Assembly (NCBI GenBank): GCA_963798435.1
Contig: CAWCTF010000006.1
Span: 434,001 to 498,000 of the forward strand
Reading direction: 5' to 3'
Length of the DNA stretch: 64,000 nucleotides
DNA from: JALHST01 sp963798435
GTDB taxonomy: Bacteria > Bacteroidota > Bacteroidia > Flavobacteriales > Flavobacteriaceae
Part shown: piece by piece, positions 26,890-35,883 of the stretch
How the letters are laid out: every line of letters begins with the position of its first letter
How positions within the stretch are numbered: the stretch's first letter is position 1
Program-made: the position numbers and the translations under genes
Notes under the pieces: model-generated
Databases searched by the model: none
What the model saw: only the letters and a program-made list of their open reading frames with translations
What the model was told of the DNA's origin: nothing

Positions 26890-27270
26890 TTACAAATTAG
26901 GAATGACCAAGACTTGACCTGGATGAATTAGATCAGGATTCTTTAGGATATTCGTGTTGGCCGAGAATATCTGCTTGTATTTCATAGGGTCATTGTAATA
27001 GATTTTTGCGATTTTACTTAATGACTCGCCACTTTTGACCACATGTCGATGATAGACTGAGGTATCGGCTACTGTGATGTTCGCCATGATATCAGCAGGG
27101 TTTTGACCACCGATTTCCTTGATTTTATCCCATAGCAGATTTTTTTCATACTGTGTTTTTGCCTCACCTTTCACTTTTAGAACACCGTTCTCCTCGGTCA
27201 CGTTCCCGTCTTTAATCGCCAATTTTTCACCAAGATCCAAAACAGGTTGGTATTTTGCTTTTACACTCAT
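26890..27270 (-). CDS. BON-LysM protein, Kbp/YgaU-like
   Basis: 126 residues with no signal peptide. The N-terminal half (about 1-67) matches a BON-like domain (LAIKDGNVTEENGVLKVKG). The C-terminal LysM domain (HRHVVKSGESLSKIAKIYYN, about 74-125) ends IHPGQVLVIP. This architecture is that of E. coli Kbp (YgaU), a cytoplasmic potassium-binding protein. Assignment to potassium sensing is by homology only. Divergent from rpsA and convergent with cmk. Confidence 0.85.
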   Translation of the reverse strand: MSVKAKYQPVLDLGEKLAIKDGNVTEENGVLKVKGEAKTQYEKNLLWDKIKEIGGQNPADIMANITVADTSVYHRHVVKSGESLSKIAKIYYNDPMKYKQIFSANTNILKNPDLIHPGQVLVIPNL

Positions 27271-27383
27271 AATACAAGATTTTTAATAGTTAATGTCTAT
27301 ACAGCGAAGATACATAATATGGTGTTATTTGAGACCGATTTTCAGTAAATACGGGCCATTTATAAAACGTTCGATAATTAGAA

Positions 27384-27414
27384 TTGTTTAAACAAGATTT
27401 ATATTGTATTTTTG
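27384..27414 (+). promoter_or_regulatory. rpsA promoter
   Basis: TTG at 27384-27386 and TATTTTTG at 27407-27414, spacer 20 bases: a textbook Bacteroidota promoter. It leaves a leader of about 105 bases before the rpsA ATG at 27528, long enough for the autogenous control known for S1 in other bacteria. Confidence 0.75.
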
Positions 27415-27527
27415 CACACCTTTTTTGCAAAGAATCAAGAGGAAAAAGGGATACTTGAATACATAACAACTTCCGAGGATATTGCGAAACTCTTGAAATA
27501 CCAAGGAATACAAATTATAATCAGCAA

Positions 27528-29366
27528 ATGGCTGAAGAAAAAGCAACTGCCGAGGTAGTAGAAACTACAGAGGCGAAACAGGTAAAAAAAGAGGAAACTC
27601 CCGTACAGAGTCCAAAGGAATTTTTGGAAAACTTTGATTGGGATAAATACGAACAAGGTCTCGAAAAGGTCGATGATTCCAAATTAAAGGAATTCGAGAG
27701 CTTGGTAGAAAAGAATTTTGTCGACACGGCCGATGCCGAAGTCGTAGAAGGGACCGTAGTATATTTAACTGATCGTGAGGCCATCATTGACATCAATGCC
27801 AAATCTGAAGGCGTTATCTCACTTAATGAATTTCGTTACAACCCGAATCTAAAGGTAGGTGACAAGGTCGAGGTGCTAATCGATATTCGTGAGGATAAGA
27901 GTGGCCAATTGATTCTTTCCCATAGAAAGGCACGTACAATAATGGCATGGGATCGTGTAAACGCAGCTCATGATAAGGAAGAAATCGTTAGTGGTTTTGT
28001 AAAATGTAGGACCAAAGGAGGTATGATCGTCGATGTTTTCGGGATCGAGGCATTCTTACCCGGTTCACAGATCGATGTGAAACCCATACGTGATTATGAT
28101 CAATATGTGAACAAGACAATGGAATTCAAGGTGGTGAAAATCAACCATGAGTTTAAGAACGTTGTTGTTTCCCACAAAGCTTTGATCGAAGCCGATATCG
28201 AGGAACAGAAAAAAGAAATCATCAGTCAGCTTGAAAAAGGCCAAGTATTGGAAGGTGTTGTGAAGAACATTACATCGTACGGCGTCTTTATTGACCTTGG
28301 CGGTGTCGATGGATTGGTGCACATTACCGATCTTTCTTGGAGCAGGATCAACCATCCGAACGAAGTTGTAGAGCTAGATCAAAAATTGAATGTGGTTATT
28401 CTTGATTTTGATGAAAATAAATCAAGGATCCAATTAGGGTTGAAACAATTGGAGAAACATCCATGGGATGCCTTGAGCGACGAAATCAAGATTGGCGATA
28501 AAGTCAAAGGGAAAGTTGTGGTGATCGCCGATTATGGTGCTTTTATTGAAGTAGCCGAAGGTGTTGAAGGTTTGATACATGTCTCTGAAATGTCTTGGTC
28601 GACCCATTTGCGTTCTGCCCAGGATTTTGTTAAGGTTGGCGACGTGGTCGAAGCAGTGGTATTGACTTTGGATCGTGAGGATCGTAAAATGTCATTGGGC
28701 ATTAAACAATTGACTCCCGACCCATGGACCGATATTACGAACAAATATCCAGTAGGATCGAAACATAAAGGTATCGTACGCAACTTTACGAATTTTGGTG
28801 TATTCGTCGAATTGGAGGAAGGCATTGATGGACTGATCTATATCTCCGATCTTTCTTGGACTAAAAAGATTAAACATCCTTCTGAGTTTGTAACCGTTGG
28901 TGATATTTTGGAAGTCGAAGTATTAGAATTGGACGTTGAAGGGCGTAAACTGAGTTTGGGGCATAAACAAACCACTGTCAACCCTTGGGACAAATACGAA
29001 AAGGAATTTGCTGTTGATACGATTCACAAGGCAGCTATCACCGAGATTGTCGATAAAGGTGCGACCATTGATTTCAATGAGGACATTACCGCGTTCGTTC
29101 CGCAACGACACTTGGAGAAGGAAGATGGCAAGAAATTGATCAAAGGCGAAGAAGCCGAATTCAAGATCATCGAATTCAATAAAGACTTCAAAAGAGTGGT
29201 TGCCAGTCATACGGCAATCTTTAAGGAAGAGGAAAAACGCAATGTGAAAGCAGCGGTCAAAAGACAAGCAGCTAGTACTGAAGAGGCAAAACCAACTTTA
29301 GGTGATGCCAATGAACAACTTCAAGCGTTAAAGGATAAAATGGAAGCTAAGGCGAAGAAGAAATAA
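27528..29366 (+). CDS. rpsA: 30S ribosomal protein S1
   Basis: RNA-binding ribosomal protein that delivers mRNA to the 30S subunit. The 612 residues start with an acidic extension (about 1-60) followed by six S1 (OB-fold) motifs at about 66-135, 149-215, 236-305, 321-391, 408-477 and 495-562; the central ones carry the GVFIDLGGVDGLVHITDLSW-type signature. The C-terminus is Lys/Ala-rich (LKDKMEAKAKKK). A clear promoter and a strong terminator at 29390 bracket the gene, so it is a single transcription unit. Confidence 0.96.
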   Translation: MAEEKATAEVVETTEAKQVKKEETPVQSPKEFLENFDWDKYEQGLEKVDDSKLKEFESLVEKNFVDTADAEVVEGTVVYLTDREAIIDINAKSEGVISLNEFRYNPNLKVGDKVEVLIDIREDKSGQLILSHRKARTIMAWDRVNAAHDKEEIVSGFVKCRTKGGMIVDVFGIEAFLPGSQIDVKPIRDYDQYVNKTMEFKVVKINHEFKNVVVSHKALIEADIEEQKKEIISQLEKGQVLEGVVKNITSYGVFIDLGGVDGLVHITDLSWSRINHPNEVVELDQKLNVVILDFDENKSRIQLGLKQLEKHPWDALSDEIKIGDKVKGKVVVIADYGAFIEVAEGVEGLIHVSEMSWSTHLRSAQDFVKVGDVVEAVVLTLDREDRKMSLGIKQLTPDPWTDITNKYPVGSKHKGIVRNFTNFGVFVELEEGIDGLIYISDLSWTKKIKHPSEFVTVGDILEVEVLELDVEGRKLSLGHKQTTVNPWDKYEKEFAVDTIHKAAITEIVDKGATIDFNEDITAFVPQRHLEKEDGKKLIKGEEAEFKIIEFNKDFKRVVASHTAIFKEEEKRNVKAAVKRQAASTEEAKPTLGDANEQLQALKDKMEAKAKKK

Positions 29367-29389
29367 TTTTTTGCCATTCATTTTAAGGT

Positions 29390-29424
29390 AAAATGCCCTG
29401 TCATATTTGACAGGGCATTTTGTT
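29390..29424. terminator. Strong bidirectional terminator after rpsA
   Basis: Perfect 14-bp stem, 29390-29403 with 29408-29421, around a 4-base loop. The A-rich left arm and T-rich right arm allow termination in either direction; the plus-strand use ends rpsA. Confidence 0.85.
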
Positions 29425-29461
29425 TCTATCTGGGCCCACCATTTATTTGGTCGGAAATCCC

Positions 29462-29469
29462 TACTTTTG
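29462..29469 (+). promoter_or_regulatory. -7 element TACTTTTG of pyrR-pyrB
   Basis: Fits TAnnTTTG and ends 26 bases before the pyrR ATG at 29496. No TTG is found at the expected -33 distance. Confidence 0.45.
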
Positions 29470-29495
29470 TAATTCAAATGAGTTGATTGCCTGCA

Positions 29496-30035
29496 ATGAG
29501 TCAAAAAGTACTGCTTTCCTCTAAAGAAATTAACATCATCCTCCACCGTTTGGCCTGTCAACTGCTTGAAAATCACCTTGATTTTTCAAATACAGTGCTG
29601 ATAGGGCTACAGCCGCGTGGTACTTTTGTGGCAGAACGCCTAACTAAGATACTCAAAGAAGATTATAAGGTAAAGCACATCAATGTCGGTTTTCTCGATA
29701 TAACGTTTTATAGGGACGATTTTAGGAGGGGCGATAAAACCTTATCGGCTACCCAGACCAAAATAGATTTCTTGGTAGAGGATAAAAAGGTGGTATTGAT
29801 TGACGATGTTCTGTACACGGGGCGAAGCATCCGAGCTGCGCTTACCGCAATACAATCGTTTGGCAGACCCGCGGAAATAGAGTTACTTACCCTTATCGAT
29901 CGAAGGTTTAGCAGGCACCTACCCATTCAGCCGAATTACCGGGGTCGTCAGGTAGATGCTATCAATGACGAGAAGGTAAAGGTCATGTGGAAGGAAAACG
30001 ATGGACAAGATGTTATATATTTGGTAAATAAATAA
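29496..30035 (+). CDS. pyrR: PyrR-type phosphoribosyltransferase / pyr regulator
   Basis: About 179 residues of the PyrR family, with uracil phosphoribosyltransferase activity and, in Firmicutes, RNA-binding attenuation control. The PRPP-binding loop VVLIDDVLYTGRSIRAAL lies near 92-109, with the N-terminal LIGLQPRGTFVAERL and the RSFARHLPIQ-type segment RRFSRHLPIQPNYRG. I start at MSQKVLLSSKEINI (29496); an upstream in-frame TTG at 29487 adds only MPA. It overlaps nothing and is three bases before pyrB, so the pair is one transcript. No attenuator hairpin is obvious in its leader. Confidence 0.92.
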   Translation: MSQKVLLSSKEINIILHRLACQLLENHLDFSNTVLIGLQPRGTFVAERLTKILKEDYKVKHINVGFLDITFYRDDFRRGDKTLSATQTKIDFLVEDKKVVLIDDVLYTGRSIRAALTAIQSFGRPAEIELLTLIDRRFSRHLPIQPNYRGRQVDAINDEKVKVMWKENDGQDVIYLVNK

Positions 30036-30038
30036 TAA

Positions 30039-30965
30039 ATGGGCGAACTGAGTGTAAAGCACTTGTTGGGAATCAAATATCTGAATGAAAAAGATATTCA
30101 ACTCATTTTTGAAACTGCCGACCATTTCAAGGAAGTCATCAACCGTTCCATTAAAAAAGTTCCATCGTTACGGGATATAACGATTGCGAATATCTTTTTT
30201 GAAAACAGTACCCGTACCAAGCTCTCCTTTGAACTCGCTGAAAAAAGACTATCGGCCGATGTAATTAATTTTTCGGCTGGCCAGTCATCTGTAAAAAAGG
30301 GAGAAACCTTAATCGATACAGTGAACAACATCCTATCGATGAAAGTAGATATGGTTGTCATACGCCATCCGAACCCGGGTGCCGGAATATTTTTATCAAA
30401 ACATGTAAAGGCCGCCATCGTGAACGCTGGGGACGGTGCCCACGAACATCCTACCCAAGCCCTTCTTGACTCGTATTCCATTCGTGAAAAATTGGGGGAC
30501 GTACGCGGTAAAAACATTGTTATCGTGGGTGATATACTACATTCAAGGGTCGCCCTATCAAACATTTTCGCCCTTAAGTTACAAGGTGCCTCTGTGAAGG
30601 TTTGTGGGCCAAAAACCTTAATTCCCAGATATATTGAGGCACTTGGGGTCAAGGTTGAAACAAATTTGAGAAAAGCCTTGAACTGGTGCGATGTGGCAAA
30701 TATGTTGCGAATACAAAACGAACGATTGGATATCAGTTATTTTCCGACAACTCGCGAGTATACGCAACAATTCGGAGTGAACAAGGCGTTGTTGGATAGT
30801 TTGGACAAGGAGATTGTAATCATGCACCCAGGCCCCATAAATCGGGGGGTAGAGATTACAAGCGATGTGGCAGATTCAAAGCAATCAATAATACTCAACC
30901 AAGTAGAAAATGGGGTTGCAATACGCATGGCCATACTCTATTTATTAGCTTCAAAAATAAAATAA
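30039..30965 (+). CDS. pyrB: Aspartate carbamoyltransferase catalytic subunit
   Basis: First committed step of pyrimidine synthesis: carbamoyl phosphate plus aspartate to carbamoyl aspartate. The 308 residues carry the carbamoyl-phosphate motif FFENSTRTKLSFE near 52-64, HPTQALLDSYSI near 134-145 and the aspartate-binding loop MHPGPINRGVEI near 266-277. No pyrI regulatory subunit follows. It is translationally close to pyrR (three-base gap) and followed after six bases by a STAS-like gene. Confidence 0.96.
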   Translation: MGELSVKHLLGIKYLNEKDIQLIFETADHFKEVINRSIKKVPSLRDITIANIFFENSTRTKLSFELAEKRLSADVINFSAGQSSVKKGETLIDTVNNILSMKVDMVVIRHPNPGAGIFLSKHVKAAIVNAGDGAHEHPTQALLDSYSIREKLGDVRGKNIVIVGDILHSRVALSNIFALKLQGASVKVCGPKTLIPRYIEALGVKVETNLRKALNWCDVANMLRIQNERLDISYFPTTREYTQQFGVNKALLDSLDKEIVIMHPGPINRGVEITSDVADSKQSIILNQVENGVAIRMAILYLLASKIK

Positions 30966-30971
30966 CAAATT

Positions 30972-31304
30972 ATGATTTTCGATTCTGATGGTAGTACTAC
31001 TGCTGTTTTTCAGGAGAATATTGAACTTCCGGCTTTTTTGAAAAATTTAAAGGATGCATATCCTAAATTGAAAAATGAGAATATAATCCTCGACCTTTCT
31101 TCCTTTAAAAAGTTAACTGCTGCAGGCGCTTTAGAGTTTCTGGAACTATCGCATGCTCATAGGAAATCTGGTAAATCGTTTGTCCTGGTCACCGATACGA
31201 TAGCCTATGATGATGTACCGGATAGTATGAGCCTAGTACCGACACTCCAAGAAGCCTATGATCTTATCGAGATGGAGGAAATAGAAAGGGATTTGGAATT
31301 GTGA
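30972..31304 (+). CDS. Small STAS-like protein (sometimes annotated as ribonuclease Z)
   Basis: 110 residues without signal or membrane segments. The middle (NIILDLSSFKKLTAAGALEFLELS, split here as NIILDLSSFKKL and TAAGALEFLELS, about 39-62) has the strand-loop-helix pattern of STAS anti-anti-sigma domains. The end is acidic (TLQEAYDLIEMEEIERDLEL). Similar short Flavobacteriaceae proteins are often labelled ribonuclease Z, apparently because they sit before rnz; no metallo-beta-lactamase motif is present, so that label is not supported. It starts six bases after pyrB, so it is probably in that operon. Function is unknown. Confidence 0.65.
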   Translation: MIFDSDGSTTAVFQENIELPAFLKNLKDAYPKLKNENIILDLSSFKKLTAAGALEFLELSHAHRKSGKSFVLVTDTIAYDDVPDSMSLVPTLQEAYDLIEMEEIERDLEL

Positions 31305-31498
31305 AGTTGATGCACAGGATGACAGATCCACAGCTCGCACTTTGGTTCGTCTCCTAAAGGGGCCAGCCTACTTTTTAAGAGGGTTATTGAACGATCGGGG
31401 TATTTGGTCGGATCGCAGAATATCGTCTTGCGCCTTTGGTTTTAATGCAAGTTACAAGGTTATGGAAGTACAGAATTATTAGCACCTAAAATAGACCA

Positions 31499-32404
31499 AT
31501 GAAGCTTCAAATCCTGGGTTGTTATGCTGCCACTCCAAGAACTTTGACCAATCCCACCTCGCAACTATTGGAAATCAAGAACCATATGTTCCTAATCGAT
31601 TGTGGGGAAGGAACCCAAATACAGCTCAGAAAGCAAAAAATAAAATTTACAAGGATCAATCATATTTTTATTTCGCATTTGCATGGCGATCATTTTTTTG
31701 GCCTCCCTGGATTGATTTCTACCTTGCGTTTACTCGGAAGGTCTAAAGAGTTGCATGTATATGGCCCAAAAGGTATTCAGGAAGCGATAACCCTGCTGTT
31801 GAAATTGGGAGATTCGTGGACAAACTATCCCCTGATTTTCCATGAGCTGACCTCGTCAGGACCTCAAATTATTTTTGAAGACGATAAAGTTAGTGTTCAA
31901 ACGATTCCTTTACATCATCGGGTGTATACCAATGGCTTTTTATTCCGGGAAAAACCGGCCCAACGTAAATTGAATGTGACCGCAGTTGCGGCCTATAATA
32001 TTGACAAGGTATTTTTTCAGAACATTAAGAATGGCAAGGATATTACCCTAGAAGACGGGCGCGTTATCGAGAATCGGCTGCTTTCATTAAATCCCCCTAA
32101 ACCCAAAGCGTATGCATATTGCAGTGATACGGCATACGAGCCTAGGATTGTCGACCAAATTAAAAATGTAGAGGTCTTATACCACGAATCCACTTTTTTG
32201 GAAATTGATAGTGTTTTATCTGTCAAGACCCAACATGCAACTGCAAAAGAGGCGGCCGCTATTGCGAAGGCAGCATCGGTCGGCTTGTTGATATTAGGTC
32301 ATTATTCGACACGTTATAAATCAATTGACCTATTTCGACAGGAAGCCCTGGAAGTATTTGAAAAGGTGGCCTTAGCTGATGATGGTACCCTTTTTGAATT
32401 TTGA
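31499..32404 (+). CDS. rnz: Ribonuclease Z
   Basis: Zinc endonuclease that removes the 3' trailer from tRNA precursors. The 301 residues match the short RNase Z form. Metal motif HLHGDH gives His60, His62, Asp64 and His65 (FISHLHGDHFFGLPGL); other ligands are in YCSDTAYEP (Asp) and HATAKEAA, and the late LILGHYSTRYK. The N-terminal QILGCYAATP and the family GEGTQIQL near 37-44 are typical. The 194-bp gap from the STAS-like gene could contain a promoter; none is clear. Confidence 0.95.
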   Translation: MKLQILGCYAATPRTLTNPTSQLLEIKNHMFLIDCGEGTQIQLRKQKIKFTRINHIFISHLHGDHFFGLPGLISTLRLLGRSKELHVYGPKGIQEAITLLLKLGDSWTNYPLIFHELTSSGPQIIFEDDKVSVQTIPLHHRVYTNGFLFREKPAQRKLNVTAVAAYNIDKVFFQNIKNGKDITLEDGRVIENRLLSLNPPKPKAYAYCSDTAYEPRIVDQIKNVEVLYHESTFLEIDSVLSVKTQHATAKEAAAIAKAASVGLLILGHYSTRYKSIDLFRQEALEVFEKVALADDGTLFEF

Positions 32405-32495
32405 TACATCCAGTTGTCATAAAAAAGGGCGTTCCATTTTCCATTCTCCAGTCTTTTGTTGAACTTTACCTATCTTTCAATTACAGTGAAATGCT

Positions 32496-33143
32496 ATGCA
32501 CAACGACTTAGGTAAATACCGAAAATCATATGAAAAGAGTGCACTGTCCGAGGCTTTGATTTCCAACAATCCGATGCAGCAATTCCAGAAATGGTTTTAT
32601 GAGGTGGAGGCCTCCGGCAGCGTAGACGAACCCAATGCAATGACCTTGGCAACCAAAGGATTGGACGGTTTTCCCAAAAACAGGGTCGTTCTTTTGAAAA
32701 AATACACCCACGAAGGATTCATTTTTTATTCGAATTATGAAAGTGAAAAGGGAAAGGCCATTGCCGAAAATCCACAGGTTTGTATTTCGTTCTTTTGGCC
32801 TTTTTTGGAGCGGCAGGTTATTATTAAGGGTACCGCTGAGAAAATTGCCGAAAATCTGTCTGATGGTTATTTTGAATCCCGACCTGATGGAAGTAAATTA
32901 GGAACCATTGTTTCCCCGCAAAGTAGGGTAATCCCATCGCGTGAAGTACTCGAACAAGAATTAACGAAACTCGAAAAGGCCTATGAAGGCAAGGCAATAG
33001 ATCGGCCTAAAAACTGGGGAGGCTATCTAATACGGCCTATTTCACTTGAATTTTGGCAAGGGCGACCAAATAGATTGCACGATCGAATTCGCTATACACT
33101 TCAAGATGATTTTGAATGGAAGATCGAGCGTCTTGCACCGTGA
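32496..33143 (+). CDS. pdxH: Pyridoxamine 5'-phosphate oxidase
   Basis: FMN-dependent oxidase that makes pyridoxal 5'-phosphate from pyridoxine or pyridoxamine phosphate. The 215 residues are the usual length. Visible motifs: PNAMTLATKGLDGFPKNRVVLLK (read in two parts, PNAMTLATKG and FPKNRVVLLK) for FMN contacts, FYSNYESEKGKAI, and the C-terminal signature EFWQGRPNRLHDRIRY. The start codon follows a TATCTTTC that only partly fits the promoter consensus. Confidence 0.95.
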   Translation: MHNDLGKYRKSYEKSALSEALISNNPMQQFQKWFYEVEASGSVDEPNAMTLATKGLDGFPKNRVVLLKKYTHEGFIFYSNYESEKGKAIAENPQVCISFFWPFLERQVIIKGTAEKIAENLSDGYFESRPDGSKLGTIVSPQSRVIPSREVLEQELTKLEKAYEGKAIDRPKNWGGYLIRPISLEFWQGRPNRLHDRIRYTLQDDFEWKIERLAP

Positions 33144-33313
33144 TTTATTTGTGCATCCCCGAAATGAACCATTCTTACAGGGACTTGGGCATTTCTTTTT
33201 GAATTTGAAAGGCAATTCGAAGCGTCAACCTTTTTCGAAAAAGCATGTTTTCACATCGATATCGGAGTTATGGTGCATTTCTTTAGTATATTTTCAATAT
33301 TATTTCTGATCAT

Positions 33314-33802
33314 ATGAAGACACTTTTATTGGTACGACATGGAAAATCATCTTGGGAGTATGGGGTGAGTGATAGGGATAGACCACTACTTGAAAGGGGA
33401 ATAAATGATGCGATTTTGGCGGCAACATTTCTAAAATCAATGAATTTTAAAATTGATGCCGTATTCTCAAGCCCAGCCAACCGCGCTTTGCACACATGCA
33501 TGATTTTCTTGAGACAATTAGACTTTCCCTTTGATAAATTTCATGTTACCAATGAATTATATGATTTTTCCGGGGACGAGGTATTACATCGAATTAAAAC
33601 TTTTGACAACAAGCTCGATACGGTCCTACTATTTGGTCATAATCCCGCCTTTACCCATATTGCCAATTCCTTGGGAAATACCTATATTGACAACGTGCCG
33701 ACTACGGGAATGGTTCAACTACAATTGGAAACGGAAAATTGGGTTTCCCTTCAAAAAGGCACCACCAAAAAACAGGTATTTCCAAAAAATTTAAAAGGAT
33801 GA
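33314..33802 (+). CDS. sixA: SixA-type phosphohistidine phosphatase
   Basis: Histidine phosphatase-superfamily enzyme; E. coli SixA removes phosphate from phosphohistidine. The 162 residues begin MKTLLLVRHGKSSWE, with the catalytic RHG (Arg8, His9). The second active-site His is in LLFGHNPAFTHIAN near 100. The stop codon overlaps the ppk1 start (ATGA), so translation with ppk1 is coupled. Since PPK1 works through a phosphohistidine intermediate, a functional link is plausible but inferred. Confidence 0.88.
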   Translation: MKTLLLVRHGKSSWEYGVSDRDRPLLERGINDAILAATFLKSMNFKIDAVFSSPANRALHTCMIFLRQLDFPFDKFHVTNELYDFSGDEVLHRIKTFDNKLDTVLLFGHNPAFTHIANSLGNTYIDNVPTTGMVQLQLETENWVSLQKGTTKKQVFPKNLKG

Positions 33803-35872
33803 TAAAGACCAAAAACCAATACGTAAATAGGGAAATCAGTTGGTTATGGTTCAATGAACGGGTTTTACAAGAAAGTTCCGATAAAAATGTACCATTAATT
33901 GACCGACTGCGATTTCTTGGGATTTTTTCGAACAATCTAGATGAGTTCTTTAAGGTACGTTACGCGACCGTAAAACGCATCGCTGAAGCCGGAAAATCAG
34001 GAAAAAGTGTCCTGGGTGGTGAGATTGCCAAGGATTTACTCGAAGAGATTACCGAAATCGTCATTAAACAGCAAACCAAAAGTTTGCATGTATTAAAGAA
34101 TATTGAGAATGAACTTGAAAAAAAGAATATATTCATTCTCAACGAGAAGAAACTCAAGGAATGTCAGGCTGAACATGCCAAACAATACTTTATTGAAAAT
34201 GTGAGCCCACAGCTCATGACCATTATCCTAAATGACCTTACAAAATTCCCTACGCTTAAGGATACTGCCGCCTATCTGGCAGTAAAAATGATTATTTTGG
34301 GAGGGAACAGTAGTAGAAACAAGGAAAAACGCTTCGCACTTATTGAAATCCCTAAAGGCATAAATCGCTTTATTGAACTTCCGAAAGAAGGCAATAAGAG
34401 TTATATCATCATGTTGGATGATCTTATACGGTATTGTCTTAGAAGCATTTTTACCATGTTCGAGTATGAGTCCATTACGGCGCACATGATACAAGATTAC
34501 CCGTGACGCAGAATTAGATATTGACAATGACCTAAGTAAAAGCTTTATAGAAAAGATATCTACGAGCGTTGAACATCGCAAGATCAGTGACCCAGTACGC
34601 TTTGTGTATGATAAAAGCATCGGTAGGGACACGCTGAAATATCTGAAGGATAAGATGAATATCGAGGATACCGATAGCGTTATACCTGGGGGCCGTTATC
34701 ATAACCGAAGGGATTATATGGACTTTCCCAGTTTGGGCAGAAACGATTTATTATATGAAAAGATAACCCCCTTACCCGTAAAGGGTCTTAGTTTGGAAGG
34801 GAGCATTCTTGAACAAATTGCCAAGAAGGACTTTCTTCAGTATAGTCCGTATCATACTTTTGCATATGTTATTAAGTTTCTGAGGGAAGCGGCCTTAGAT
34901 CCCAAAGTAAAAAGTATCAAAATAACCCTATACCGACTGGCCAACAATTCTCAAGTGGCGGCATCACTTATCAATGCGGCCAAAAATGGCAAGCAGGTTA
35001 CGGTCCAAATAGAGTTACAGGCGCGGTTCGATGAACGCGCCAATATAGAATATGCCGAGCAATTTCAAGCTGAAGGAGTCAAATTGAAATTCGGGGTGCC
35101 CGGACTTAAAGTACACAGTAAAATTTGTGTTATCGAGCGGGAGGAGCATCAAGTTTTAAAAAGATATGGGTTTATCAGCACGGGCAACTTCAATGAGTCG
35201 ACGGCCCGAATATATACAGATTATACGCTATTTACGGCCCATGAACCAATTTTAAAGGAATTGAACAAAGTGTTTGATTTTTTTGAAACTACTTTTAAGA
35301 TTACAAATTATAAGCACTTGGTCGTATCGCCACATTATACACAGGAGGTCTTCACAAAATTGATCCAAAAGGAAATTAAAAAGGCCAAACAAGGCCATGA
35401 AGCCTTTATAAGGATCAAGATGAACAGTTTTACCTCCTATAAAATGGTCGATAAATTGTACGAAGCAAGTAGGGCAGGAGTGAAGATCCAGTTGATTATT
35501 CGAGGCATCTGCTGTTTAATACCCGGCGTAAAAGGGATGAGTGAAAATATCGAGGCCATAAGTATCGTCGATAAATTCTTGGAACATCCTAGGGTTTTTA
35601 TTTTCGGAAAGGGAGAAAGTGCAAAAGTATTTATTTCATCGGCTGATTGGATGACCCGAAACCTAGACTATCGCGTTGAGGTGGGGTGTCCTATTTATGA
35701 TGAGGATATTAAGCAGGAACTCATTGACACTTTCGAAATTTCTTGGAACGACAATGTGAAGGCTAGGATCTTTTCGGAAAGCCAAGACAATGCATATCGA
35801 AAAAGTAGTTTGCCAAAAATACGTTCTCAATTTGCCATGTATGATTATTATTTGAACAAACAGAAAGAATAA
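33799..35872 (+). pseudogene. ppk1: Polyphosphate kinase 1, interrupted by a one-base insertion
   Basis: PPK1 polymerises the gamma-phosphate of ATP into polyphosphate. Reading from MIKTKNQYVNREISW (33799), the frame stops at 34504-34506 after about 235 residues. The rest continues in the next frame (ITRDAELDIDNDLSK onward) to 35872. Removing one C at 34492 restores ATG ATA AAG ATT ACC CGT, i.e. MIKITRDAEL, the conserved PPK1 junction, and yields 690 residues, the normal length. Conserved parts are intact on both sides: N-terminal YVNREISWLWFNERVL, catalytic His in LKVHSKICVI, and LEHPRVFIFGKGE. No slippery sequence suggests programmed frameshifting. It is either a sequencing error or a recent lesion. 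It overlaps sixA by four bases. Confidence 0.9.
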
Positions 35873-35883
35873 ATAACTTCAGA

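Noticed and set aside
30972..31304. Ribonuclease Z label for the 110-residue protein
   Set aside because: No HxHxDH or other metallo-beta-lactamase motif; the real rnz is at 31499.
34486..34510. Programmed ribosomal frameshift in ppk1
   Set aside because: No slippery heptamer or downstream structure; a single inserted C fully explains the change, and PPK1 is not known to be frameshifted.
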